Origin: Lichtheimia corymbifera B2541
Lineage: Eukaryota > Mucoromycota > Mucoromycetes > Mucorales > Lichtheimiaceae
NCBI GenBank assembly: GCA_000697475.1
Contig: JNEU01001160.1
Span: 62,001 to 126,000, forward strand
Direction of reading: 5' to 3'
Length of the DNA: 64,000 nucleotides
Below, in pieces: positions 19,778 to 30,228 of this stretch. Made by a program: the position numbers and the translations under genes. Each line of letters starts with the position of its first letter. The first letter of the stretch is position 1. The notes beneath the pieces are model-generated. The model made no database searches, was not told where the DNA came from, and saw only the letters and a program-made list of their open reading frames with translations.

Positions 19778-21438
19778 CTATGAAGAGCTCTTCTTTTCGC
19801 TTTTTTGAGATCGTTTGTTTTGGCGTCGTTGTTCCAAGCGCTTCATTTCTTCTTGGTGTTCTCGCTTCATATAAGCCAATCCGAGCGATTCGATCGAGGA
19901 AACAACAAAGTAACACACCATCAACGAGAGGAACACGTTCCATGCAATCCCGAAAATGTTTGTCTGTCATCATCAATGAGTAAAATGAATATTCCAAACC
20001 CCTCCCTCAATCCATCTATGATATTACCTGCTCCTGTCCAAAGTCATCTTCTTCTCCCTTGCCAATTTTATGTGCTTGTTCATGGATAATGCGTTCAACA
20101 ATGACATGGATGGCTGGTGCCTTCTTTTGCAAGGTCGACAGGAATACGCTTAACGTGTCGTTGGAAAATGCAAGGATGACAATCAAAGACTACAATAAAG
20201 TCCAAATGAATTGAAATATCCATTATACCCATATCTTCCTCGATGCTTACCTGTAAAGAAGCCTTGATACATGCTTTTCCCAAGAAGGTTGCACCAAAAA
20301 ACGTGGCAAATGGCACCAAGAAATTGCCGCAAATGATACCAGCCAAATCAAACAATGGGTTTGGAATTGAGGCGAAAAACAAAATGCCAAAGAAACCGAG
20401 TCGCTTCATGCCATGATAAACCCAATAGGTCAATTGCTCCTTGAACGTGCGCTGTTCAGCCGATTTTTCCAAGCCTGCCTCAAAATCTGCCAATTCCTCG
20501 CTTTTTCCGCCAGAGAGTGCAACTAGAATCTTCATTATTAGCAATCTCATCTCCGTTGTTTCTCCTGACCCATCATTTCTCTCTTCCTCCTCCTCCTTAC
20601 CAGCACGAGCAACAAAATATGGTGGGAGCTCACCAAGAGCAGTACCTGCCCCCCATGCAAAGCTTTCCCATCGCACCTTGGAAAAAATGTCCCAGAGTGA
20701 TACAGCTGCTGCCATGGTTGTTGTTGATACTGACACATCGCTTGGACATTGTAATCGATAGCTGTATATAATAGAGACCCTTCTTTGTTAGACCCTATAG
20801 ACTATCCCCCCTCCCATAAATAAAACTTACGTTGTGGGATCTCGCACCAAGAAATCAGCTCCTTGACATTGATAGGCATCCCTTGTTACCTCGGCAATAT
20901 AAGGTCCCAGGAAAAGCAAAAACGTGTGTAGTCCTGTGCCTAATCCAAACGCGGAAGCAATACCCAGAAGCACCCAGTAACCGTACCACAATGAAATTCG
21001 TCCAAGTTCATGAATAAACTGATGAAATAGAGAGAGAGCTTCAGTCATAGGAGCGATAAATAATATGTTGATAATGCTTTACCTGTTGGTGCGGGCCTTG
21101 GACTTGATAAGCAATGTATATCATGCCGGCGACAGCTGCAAGTAGACCCACAGTGACTCTGCCTTTGCTGCAGAGGAAGCTGATAGTTGCCCGTGCTTCG
21201 TAATATGCAAACATGATAAAATACGAGCTGACCAAGAGTGGACTTGTATAAATGGAAATGCGTTTATGTTCTTGCTCAATCTCGGCTTTACGACGAATGA
21301 TATAGTCTTCAAAGTGACATGAGTATAGCTGTTGCTTTCACTGTAGCCTTGTGGCATCTCACCATCAAACTTCTCGCCCGGAGCAGCTCTACTCGATCGT
21401 CGTCGTTGTAAATGTGGAGTTGGTTGTGTCGTTGACAT
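19778..21438 (-). CDS. VMP1: VMP1 / EPG-3 ER phospholipid scramblase (VTT domain)
   Basis: ER multi-pass membrane protein. In animals, amoebae and plants it is needed for autophagosome formation, ER contacts and lipid scrambling. Exons: 21438-21363, 21306-21083, 21018-20831, 20761-20601, 20522-20251, 20189-20028, 19963-19778; 422 aa. Family hallmarks: [65 protein letters not shown] and [18 protein letters not shown]. The last exon encodes a final hydrophobic segment ([18 protein letters not shown]) followed by a basic, Glu/Gln/Arg-rich cytosolic tail. Frame retention through 20600-20523 would add an acidic loop, but splicing there restores [13 protein letters not shown], which aligns with the animal loop, so I treat it as an intron. 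Baker's and fission yeast lack this gene. Confidence 0.95.
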
Positions 21439-22293
21439 GCTGTCTTTCAAAGGTGGACAGGGAAAGAAAAAGAAAAAGAGAACAGGGAAGAGTTGTACAA
21501 CTTGGTCAAGGCCTGCTTGGCAGCAGCATATGCACACAGGAGTCGTATGCCGAGAAGATAAAATTAAAGCGATTCATTCTTCCGCTCTCTACTTTAGTTC
21601 TTCATATGACTCAAGTCATCTACCGTCCTTTCCCGCTTCTTTACAACATTATTCATTCATTCATCCATCTTTATTCCTTTTCCTTCTCTCGTGATACAGT
21701 GCCCTATCATGAATAAACGGGGGGTTGTGGTGTGATGAGCGGCATCAATTTAGTTCAAGAACAGCATTTTAATCGATCACCGATTTCAGATGATAAATAC
21801 GACATAGGACGAGTGATACCGTTTATCAATCAAGTGCTCAAAAAAAGACAATGATATATCATCGAGCTCTAGTCGAGTTCTCTATATGCACTCTTGTGTG
21901 TGTGTGTCTGGAAGGTCGTCCGTTACCGAGGCATACCCTATCTCCGAGGTTACACAAGTCGCGAAGGCATATTCCTTTGGGATGAACGTCTCTTTGGTTC
22001 TGCTTGCTAGGTGATACACTGAGACCATGAGAGTACTTTTATATACAAATTTAAACGTTCTTTGTCTATTGAATAAAGCCTCCAGTTGTTTATGTCTTAC
22101 AAAAATGGGCAAAAGAAAGCAAGTTGTCAAGAGATTCACGTGCATGTAAGACATAGTGTGCTATGATTTGTGAGGAGAACTGGCGTGACACAAGAAATGA
22201 ATGTGGCGCAAAACGTCAAGAGGATCACTGGCGTAGTATTGTGAATTAAACTGGCGCTTTAACCTGTCGCATCCTTTTTTTTTTTTCAGAAAA

Positions 22294-22434
22294 ATGGAGA
22301 CCATGTTCATTTACGAAGATGGTCATGGTAACATGGTCGATGATGAAGGCGAAGCAGTCTCAGTGATTGAAATGGATGTTGATTTCGAAACTTATTGTAA
22401 TTGCGAGTGGATAAATGTAAAAACGAGACAATAA
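22294..22434 (+). CDS. Possible 46-aa acidic small protein or terminal exon
   Basis: ATG at 22294, TAA at 22432-22434. The peptide begins METMFIYEDGHGNMVDDEGE and is strongly acidic. The ATG follows a T12CAG run that is a perfect splice acceptor, so this may instead be the last exon of a gene whose first exon I could not find. Three ACTGG-CG heptamers lie just upstream. No family recognised. Confidence 0.3.
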   Translation: METMFIYEDGHGNMVDDEGEAVSVIEMDVDFETYCNCEWINVKTRQ

Positions 22435-22772
22435 AAACTCAAGTGAGACTGAAAGATATCCTTTATTCAAACGAGAGGTCCACTCTTTTATATCTAAATG
22501 ATTGCTCTTACTATAACCTGATTTCTCCCACGCCTTCACACTATGATTAGTAACGATGGTGGTATTCTCGATATACCCATAAGCTTACGTACACGTCTGA
22601 GCAATGTAGCTGACAGCCATGCTGACAGCGATGATGCGAACTTGCAGCAGTATGTGCAGAGTTATTGCTCGGATCTCGTCACCAATATCGCGTACAGCAA
22701 TCCACCGTAACCTCGGCTTGGCCCAATTCACTCATTCTCTGCCTTATGAATCAACGTGTGTAGCCGTCGGGA

Positions 22773-22961
22773 CTAGCCTGTGGAATATGGTCTTTCTTTG
22801 GATTCATATGCCCATGCCTTTGCATCTTTAGGTTGTTCCAGTTGCTGCCACAAATATTCCAATTGAACGAATGCCGGTACCATATCCAGTGCAACATCCT
22901 TATCATCTTGTTGATCCAATGCCAATGTCGGTTGTCGAATAAATGCTGCATCATCCCACAT
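22773..22961 (-). pseudogene. Decayed or partial coding segment
   Basis: Minus-strand open stretch with a soluble, helix-forming composition (FVQLEYLWQQLEQPKDAKAW). Another frame just downstream reads WIAVRDIGDEIRAITLHILL (about 22620-22700). Stops and frame changes separate the pieces. I could not build a gene with good splice sites, so it is reported as a likely remnant of unknown identity. Confidence 0.3.
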
Positions 22962-23375
22962 CCTCTGGTCTCTTAAGATACCTAGTCATTGCTATGCATG
23001 TTAGACATGGCCTGACTTGCATGCACAAACTCATCCTCTTCTTACCACGGTTTATAAGCTTTATGGGACAATAGTTGTACACGCTGCGACTCGTTCAATG
23101 GTGATCACTGCTGCATCGAACACCCTTTATCAATGATAGAACTATAGCTGCTCCTCCTTGACTTTTGTTGCATCTCGTCAGACGACTTCACCATCGCAGG
23201 CAGTTGATTTGCCAGAGGCTCTTGAGTACGAAGACCTTCATTGAACACATTAGCCGCGATTGCTGAATAAAAGAAAGAGAAGGAAACCACATAATGGAAT
23301 GGGGAAGAGAGTGTAGCAATGTCCGATTCAACGAGAGCTGGCAGTGAGAGAGAGAAAAAAAAAAAGCGTATAAAA

Positions 23376-23485
23376 GGTGGTGGTCGGTGGTGGTCGGTGG
23401 TGGTCGGTGGTGGTCGGTGGTGGTCGGTGGTGGTCGGTGGTGGTCGGTGGTGGTAGGTGGTGGTAGGTGGTGGTAGGTGGTGGGT
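23376..23485 (+). repeat. 10-bp minisatellite (GGTGGTGGTC)n
   Basis: Ten head-to-tail units: seven GGTGGTGGTC, then three GGTGGTGGTA, then a partial unit. It begins after a poly-A run and a TATAAAA sequence. The strand is G-rich, with G runs of only two, so a two-tetrad G-quadruplex is conceivable. Confidence 0.95.
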
Positions 23486-23619
23486 CTGTTTTGCTCACTT
23501 CATTTTTAGACGTGCCCTGTATACTTTAGAAGAGAGAAAGATATATAGTAGTAGTTCACCTTTATATGAAGAATATTGATAGCTTCTTACTTCTTGTAGA
23601 AAGAGTGATAAAAAAACAT

Positions 23620-24012
23620 GGGGAGTTTTTTTTTAAAAAAAAGCGGGTTTTTTTACCACCACATCCAATTCTTGCGTAATGTCAGGCCGAGAATGGAATT
23701 GCCTGCAACTATATTGCCCTATTAACATTACAAGCTACCTTGTCTGAAAACGATCCATGAGGTTGTATCCTATTGTTCCAGCACCTGCCAATGTCAAACG
23801 ACCCAAGTCGTATCAGACAATGCTCCCACCCCAGTCATCATAAAATCACGCGTTTTTATATCAATACTAGTTCATTCATGCCAAGGAATTCTTTCAGTAG
23901 AGTAGGAATGTTTATTATCAATGAAAGCGATGGATGGATTGGGGGATATGGGTGCATACGTGCGGTTGATAGCTGTTGCAGCATTGCTTCAGGGATAAAA
24001 AAAAAACTCCCC
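23620..24012. repeat. Inverted-repeat pair (TIR-like) enclosing about 390 bp
   Basis: GGGGAGTTTTTTTTT at 23620-23634 and its perfect reverse complement AAAAAAAAACTCCCC at 23998-24012. The enclosed DNA has no plausible gene. It could be a small non-autonomous element (MITE-like), but I see no matching target-site duplication at the edges, and the similarity is partly homopolymer. Confidence 0.45.
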
Positions 24013-24020
24013 AACCCCAC

Positions 24021-24095
24021 CTATTACCACCGACCACCACCGACCACCACCGACCACCACCTACCACCACCTACCATCACCTGACCACCACCACC
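24021..24095 (-). repeat. 10-bp minisatellite, inverted copy
   Basis: About six to seven units of CGACCACCAC/CTACCACCAC. These are the reverse complement of the array at 23376-23485 and include the same C/A variant at the same unit position. The outer units are degenerate. Confidence 0.9.
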
Positions 24096-24642
24096 TATAC
24101 CTATACTGGCAGCATATTTGCTCTTTTTCTTTACAATATTGACAAGTAGCTTTCACTAAAATGACAGGTTTCATTGTCATGAAAATTCAAGTGAGCAAAA
24201 ATGTGCTGATGGGTTGCTCATAAGCTTATCACCACCTGCCACCAACGAATGCTTACATTACACATTATCCCCTTTTGACTGCTTTTCTATATAGCGATAC
24301 AATAGTATTTTATAATAAAATTCTAGGTAAGGATGGGGATCCAGGGAGGAAAATCTCATAAAGGTGTGCGTGATGACGATGTTCGGGAGATCGAGCCGTG
24401 CCTTCCGAGATAGAATAAAAAAATGCGTATGTCTTCGAAGGATCTGTTCGTGTTACACGACATGAACAATTGGCTAGGTTTTGCTGTGCTTTGCTACACT
24501 GCTCCCCTCTCCCCTTCCTTTAAATTGTCACACAAGTGAGTCAATAGAGCAATCGCTGGATATATTAGAGATTTGATGGTGCTAGTCTAACAAAGTAATG
24601 TACAAAGGGCGCGATATTCATGGTTCAACTAATATGCATGTC

Positions 24643-26066
24643 TCATTGTGAGCCTTGTTCCATCAAATCCGAAATGTCAACGTGTATCCTCTTTTGCCTT
24701 CTTCGCTCCTCCTCCTCTTCCACCAGGTCCATATCGTCCTGATGTACCGTGCTTTGAAGATGCCGTTCCAAGTCGTATTTCCGAATAAACATAAAGTTGC
24801 AATTGTCAAATGGGCAGGGTATTGATCGCTTGGAGCCTTCGCCAGCGTAATTAAATCCAGTGATCTCATCAAGAATCGTCCTTTTGGGTTCACGACTACG
24901 CTTGGGTGAAGCACGTATCCTCTGTGATTGTTTCAATCAGTTCCTGTCTTTCCTCCTCATTCCCTTTTAAGCATTCATTTACCTGATGAGACTTTTCATG
25001 ATTGTCACGTATTGACTTGTAAGGGAATCCTTTGTCACATCCTTCAAAACTGCACTTGTACCGAGTATTGCGCTCATGCAACAAGAGAATATGGGTTCTC
25101 ATGCTTGCATTCTAAAAGATCCCTGTGAGTGCAAACTATTGACCAACCTACTCACTGCTTACCGATGAAAATGTTTGATCGCAACCAGGCCATGCACAAG
25201 GAACGGGATCTCGTTTGATGTGTTTACGTTTAATGTGGCGAGTGAGGCGACTTTGCCGATCGAATTCTCGGTCACAAAAGCTGCAAGTGACAGGATGGTC
25301 GTTCATGATATGGTGCTGCAACTCTGACCATTTGGCGAATTTGGCGTCACAATCCGGGAAACTGCACATGTATTGCGGTTTATCTATGCAACTATCAGCG
25401 TGTGTGTCCACCCTATGTATATATATATAACTTACTCAAGTGGATTGTTTCATGGCGTCTAAGCTTAGATCCAGTGGGGAAGCTTTTGTCGCATCCTTCA
25501 TATGTACAAGGGAAAGCCTTCTTGCCAGTGTGCGTACACATGTGATGTCTCAATTGGAATTTCTTGGTAAATGCCTCAGTACACCCTTCCCATGTACACT
25601 AGATAGAACCATGTTACTAAAGTTTCCTTGCTATGATGCCATTATACCCACCTTGAATGTTGGTTCACCATGCGTTTTTTCATGACGATTCAAATGGGAT
25701 CGACTTTGGAAAGATTTTGTACAACCCTCGTGCGAGCAATGAAATGGACGTGCTGTTTCGGGTTCATGCGTACGAACGTGGGCTGTCAAATGCGTTGATC
25801 GTCGATACGTCTTATCACATCCAGGATAGGTGCATACAAAAGGTCGCTGTAGTTTTGGTGGTTGTCAATGAAAAAAAGTCGTATCAACCAAGCAGTAGCA
25901 ACTCAATACCCACCTCCCCGGTATGGACTCGCTCATGTTCTATGAGTTTTGCTTTGCGTTTGAATGACTTCGCACAGTCTTTGTATTGGCACACGAAATC
26001 GGTTTCTTTTTGGAGTATGATCGGTACATTGAGTGGATCGAAATCGTTGTTGATTGCTGGAGGCAT
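24643..26066 (-). CDS. Transcription factor IIIA (ten C2H2 zinc fingers)
   Basis: Binds the internal control region of 5S rRNA genes and recruits TFIIIC/RNA polymerase III; it also binds 5S rRNA. Exons: 26066-25914, 25846-25652, 25598-25436, 25383-25163, 25111-24983, 24921-24643; 379 aa. Fingers in order start at CQYKDC, CTYPGC, CSHEGC, CTWEGC, CTYEGC, CSFPDC, CSFC (short CX2C), CAWPGC, CSFEGC, and after a basic/acidic spacer ([18 protein letters not shown]) a tenth at CPFDNC. Nine fingers plus a separated tenth is the layout known for fission-yeast TFIIIA. The C-terminus is acidic then basic. Eight of the fingers carry the CX4C spacing and TGE/K-like linkers typical of TFIIIA. It is head-to-head with the CDK gene. 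A different poly-zinc-finger factor is possible but less likely. Confidence 0.85.
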
Positions 26067-26204
26067 AAAAGTGTGTAGTGGAAAAAGAGTTGGCTATAGC
26101 GCTCTGCCATTTTCCGCAAGCCTAATTTTCGGGTTGCACATATTGGGATCTTCCTTTCTCTCTCTCGTTCTCATTTTCTTCCACTCTCTCTTTCTCTCCT
26201 AAAC
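26067..26204. promoter_or_regulatory. 138-bp bidirectional promoter, TFIIIA / Pho85-type CDK
   Basis: The two ATGs (26066 leftward, 26205 rightward) are only 138 bp apart. The + strand half close to the CDK is a CT-rich tract (about 26150-26200) typical of fungal 5' UTRs. Nothing else resolves; both 5' UTRs must be very short. Confidence 0.6.
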
Positions 26205-27859
26205 ATGGACAAATATCAAGTAAGCCCTTTCTGTTTATTATCTCTCTATCAGCATGGCATCGCTTGCTAACTCGGATTCGATTCGCAGAAAATAGAAAAG
26301 CTTGGTGAAGGTACCTGATGAACCAATGGAGTGTGATTCGCTGCTTCATCTTGGGTGTCAAGCAACCCGCTAACATGGATCTGTTATCCTAGGCACATAC
26401 GGCATTGTATACAAGGCACAGAATCGCGATACGAATGAAGTCGTTGCATTGAAACGGATTCGACTGGATAACGAGGAAGAGGGTGTAAGCATAATAAGCT
26501 CGCTTGATATCAACTCTTTTCTTATCAATGCCCCAACCCCCCACTTTCAATAGGTGCCATGTACTGCCATTCGGGAAATTTCGCTTCTCAAAGAGCTCAA
26601 GCATGTCAATATCGTTAGGTGGGTTCAATGATTTATGCGACATGGTCCCAAAGTCCTGCTCATCACTCTCGCCAATTTAGATTGTATGACGTGCTCCATA
26701 CCGAAAAGAAGCTCACATTGGTCTTTGAATACCTGGATTCTGATTTAAAAAAGTTTCTTGACTCTTATGGAGGTGATATTGACGTCCTGACGATCAAGGT
26801 AAGTCTATTTCGTCTTTTTCTACTCTTCGGTAACTAACGACGGCCATGTATAGCAATTGATGTACCAGCTGTTGAAGGGCATTGCTTTTTGCCATGATCA
26901 CAAAGTACTTCACAGAGTAAGTCAAGATGTCGTGATGGTATGCTTCAGCTGACATGTGAATGTATTAGGATTTAAAACCCCAGAACTTGTTGATCAATAA
27001 GGTAAAGACCAGAGGATGGTGGTGGATCAAGCTGATGTGGACTAAGCAGTATGTGTTTTAGAAAGGAGAACTTAAACTTGGTGACTTTGGTCTTGCACGT
27101 GCTTTTGGTATTCCTGTTCGAAGCTATTCGCACGAGGTATAAATGGGATAAGGGTACAAGGATCACGTGACCAATTCGTATGTCTATAGGTCGTTACGTT
27201 ATGGTATCGTGCACCCGATGTATTGATGGGCTCTCGCCAATACTCAACATCCATTGACCTTTGGTCTGCGGGTTGTATCTTTGCAGGTACGTGTGTCTTT
27301 CACAAGGATTATGTTCCACATCGATGTTAACGTACTTGCTTTGAAAAGAAATGGCATCTGGCCGACCCCTTTTCCCTGGCAACTCTATTCCCGATCAACT
27401 GCAACGTATATTCAAGGTATTAGGGACACCAACCGATCAAACATGGCCTGGCGTATCACAATTACCGGAATACAAGGTAGGCAATCTGAAGCACGTAATC
27501 ACATTGTGTATATGTGTGTGTACTGACAATGTCGTTGTAGCGTGATTTCGAATTATTTGCACCCGTGCCAATCGAGACGTTATTACCCAAGTTAGATTCT
27601 TTAGGCATTGACCTGTTAAAAGTGAGTGATGGATATGAAATGACTTGGATGAGTGCGTGTGCTGATTTATCTTAATAGCAACTTCTCCAATATCCACCCG
27701 AGAAACGTATCACTGCAAACGATGCACTGAACCGTGAGTATCATCGTCCAAAGTGTACTATCGATGTTCAGTAGTTTTGACCATGTGCATTTTATAGATC
27801 CTTATTTCGATGATCTGCGGAAAGATGGTAGCGTTAGGACGTCAAGTGATTCCAAATGA
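26205..27859 (+). CDS. PHO85: Cyclin-dependent kinase, Pho85/CDK5 type
   Basis: Serine/threonine kinase that works with Pcl-type cyclins in phosphate, glycogen and cell-cycle control. Thirteen exons: 26205-26219, 26289-26310, 26393-26484, 26554-26618, 26681-26798, 26854-26916, 26969-27001, 27062-27136, 27190-27286, 27349-27476, 27541-27621, 27679-27733, 27798-27859; 301 aa (yeast Pho85 is 305). Gly loop GEGTYG, VAIK-equivalent VALKR, HRDLKPQN, DFG in [19 protein letters not shown], then [20 protein letters not shown]. These strings place it with Pho85/CDK5 rather than Cdk1. The cyclin-binding helix reads PCTAIRE rather than PSTAIRE (Pho85) or PSSALRE (CDK5). The first two exons are only 15 and 22 nt. 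Two residues of the activation segment (Ser in RSYSHE, no Thr) match Pho85's independence from a CDK-activating kinase. Confidence 0.93.
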
Positions 27860-28082
27860 TAGCGACTCCCTCGATAAGATATATGTGATACTTTTTGAAG
27901 CTGTATATAAATGTGCCCATTCCCGGTTACGAATTAACAAAGCATATTCGCTATATCAAAGTAATGCAGTGTTGTCTTTATCAAAAGGGGTGTGTGGATG
28001 CGGGATTGAACCCTGCACAATAATATTTAAATGTTATGTACAAAGTGCAAGGAAAGCATGAGGGTGGGTGGTGTATATGGAA

Positions 28083-29860
28083 TCATGCATTATTAGAGGT
28101 GGATCGATTGTTACTATTACTACTACTACTACTAGTGTTGTTGTTGTTGCTATTGCTGTTGTTTCCATAGTTGGTAAGATAAGAAGAGGCGAGTACGAAC
28201 ATGTTGCGCTTTGGAGCTGCACTTCCAGCCGGGGATGGAGAAGTATGATTTGAAGGAGAAGGTGATGTGACAGCTTTGGGTGACCTTACTGATGTGGGGA
28301 TGGATGCTTTTTTCCTTTCGGTACCCGATTTGCGTGTTTGTGAAGATAGTTGTTTGGAAGAAGGTGAGGGTGGATAGCGAGATGTCGACTCTTTACTCCT
28401 GGTATCGTCTTCACTAGGCACTGGTTCTGGGAAATCAGCCAAAAACTTTGAAACATCATCGAGATTCTTGAAAGAGAACGGATTGTTGGCTTGGGAGGAG
28501 GAGGTTGTTGATTGTGTAAATTGGTGATTGTTTGTTAAAGAAGCTGCTGCTGCTGTCGACGTTGGTGGAGGTGACAAGGCATGCATGGATGAGGGTGATC
28601 TGATATCCAATTCTTCCAATAAAGCATCAAAAGGACTAAGTTCTTGAAGACCTTGTGCCTGTTGTTGCCTTGCCATGCGTCGTGCACTTTGAGCGAGTCG
28701 AGCGTTTTTACTGTAGCGAATGATCTTTCCATTTGGGGCGCGTTTAGGAATAGTAGCGAGAGAAGGTGTTCCACTTGGATTGATAGGTGCAGGTGTTAAG
28801 CAATCACTCAAATCCATCAAATCCGACATGTTGTTGGGTGTTGGTTGTAATCCTGAAATCGGTGCTGTTGCAGGCATTCGATGCTGGTCAACAGATTTGC
28901 TATCGGGTGTCGCATTCAATAGATTGAGATAATCGTCATTGTTGAGCACTTGTTGTAACAAATCCATATCGTCAAGTGCACTAGCAGATTGCTTAGATGC
29001 CTGCATCTCACTGCCATGCTCGTAGTTGGATACAATCTTCTTCAAACGTGCACATTCATCTTCCAATTCCTTCAAGCGTTGATGTAATTTGCCGCAATAG
29101 ATCTCACAATGAGCATTCACCTCGACTAAGGTACCAACAAAAGGACATCCAGATAGACCATAATGACATGGATAAGACCGACAATTCTTTTCATGGATGT
29201 CTTTGTCTTTGCGTAGATAAGGTTCGCATAATGGCATCAAGTTGGGACACGTCAGCAATTCGAAAGGGCATCGAGCACGGTGTTGGTCTATCTCGGTTCG
29301 CTGCACACGTTCTTTGCATCCACGATTTGCATTTGGACATTCAGCTGGTTCGAAAGCACACTAAGTTATTCATGGTGATTAGCTCCATCATCTCTCTCTC
29401 TCAATGGGTATATTACGTACTTGTCGCGGATGATCATCAGAGAAAAAGCCTTGCCATGTACACCCAGATTGATGATAAGGACATCGAATACGAAGTCGAC
29501 CAATTTGACGCTGTACAAACTTGGATGATTGAAACTTGGATGGATCCACAGGTATTTGGCAAACTGGACATGTGGCTTGCTGCTTTGTGTAGTTGTTGAT
29601 ACAATTGCTGCAAAAGATATGGTCTAAAGACATCGTTAGTCAACAACACTATCATCGCAAAGCACCGCGTCGTTTGCTTATTACCTTCAGGGCAGTGTAC
29701 TTGAACAGGATCTTCTAGGATGTCTACCATCGAGAGCAAGATTAGGTTAGTAACATGCTGCAAAGACAAGTCTGATCGTAAGGGCATATTAACCTTGGCA
29801 TACGCCGCAAAATAAATCTGGAAAGGGCTCGTCGAGGAGATCAATGTTCTTTATACCCAT
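28083..29860 (-). CDS. RING finger / TRAF-type zinc-finger E3 ligase
   Basis: Probable ubiquitin ligase. Exons: 29860-29794, 29723-29685, 29623-29421, 29360-28083; 528 aa. The RING is assembled across three exons: FCGVC, VHCPEDHIFCSNC, TCPVC (C3HC4 pattern). TRAF-type zinc fingers follow (RCPYHQSGCTWQG, CAFEPAECPNANRGCKE, CPFELLTCPNLMPLC, CRSYPCHYGLSGCPF), then a short coiled coil (LHQRLKELEDECARLKKIVS). The C-terminal half is disordered, Ser/Pro/Asn-rich, with a poly-Asn/Ser tail. A TRAF MATH domain is not present, so it resembles RNF41-like or Dictyostelium-type TRAF proteins lacking the partner-binding fold. The start ATG at 29860 is inside a good context; upstream frames are open but without ATG support. 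Confidence 0.85.
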
Positions 29861-30228
29861 GGTGGTGATGGCCAATGCCAGGGAGGTGTAGGCGAAAAGG
29901 AAACGAGTCGTCGGTCGAGTATAAAGTGATAAAGGAGAACGTTTGAGCGAAAAGAGAGCGAAAGGAAAAGTACAGTTCAAAAAGAAGAAAAAAAGGAAAA
30001 GACAATGTGGATAGCGGACGAAGAAACGCGACCACATTATAGACGCGACCCATTTCTCCAGGACGCGTGCTACGGCGACCCAAGCGCTGATCCAATACCT
30101 AGGCAACTGAAACATGCCCTACCCAACAACATGGATACGCACATCATACATAATACATGCATACAATAGAAGTGATAGGGGTGAACAATGAACATGTATT
30201 TACAAATTGACCATACACACATATAAAT
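29861..30228. other. Promoter of the RING/TRAF gene and 3' flank of the LEA-like gene
   Basis: About 370 bp. Purine-rich on the + strand at 29880-30010, that is, a CT-rich leader for the leftward gene. No gene seen; the overlapping minus-strand frames here lack splice support. Confidence 0.4.

Larger units (their letters stand above)
21439..24642. other. 3.2-kb gene-poor region with repeats
   Basis: Between VMP1 and TFIIIA. Contents: VMP1 promoter (21439-21700); an acidic 46-codon ORF (22294-22434); minus-strand open segments at about 22773-22961 and 23105-23290 that look protein-like (VQLEYLWQQLEQPKDAKAWA) but have no credible full model and may be decayed gene pieces; two inverted minisatellites; and an inverted-repeat pair. 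Homopolymer A/T runs are common. No transposase was recognised. Confidence 0.5.

Noticed and set aside
20523..20600. Acidic loop [10 protein letters not shown] in VMP1 as coding sequence
   Set aside because: GTAAGG…TTCTAG splices it out and restores the conserved loop; read-through has no family support.
23376..24095. CRISPR-like array
   Set aside because: Units are contiguous 10-bp tandem repeats without spacers, in a eukaryotic genome.
27985..28021. tRNA-like T-arm (GCGGGATTGAACCCTGC) on the minus strand
   Set aside because: Only a T-arm-like hairpin is present, with an A-C mismatch on the tRNA-sense strand. No matching acceptor, D-arm or anticodon arm exists within 80 nt.
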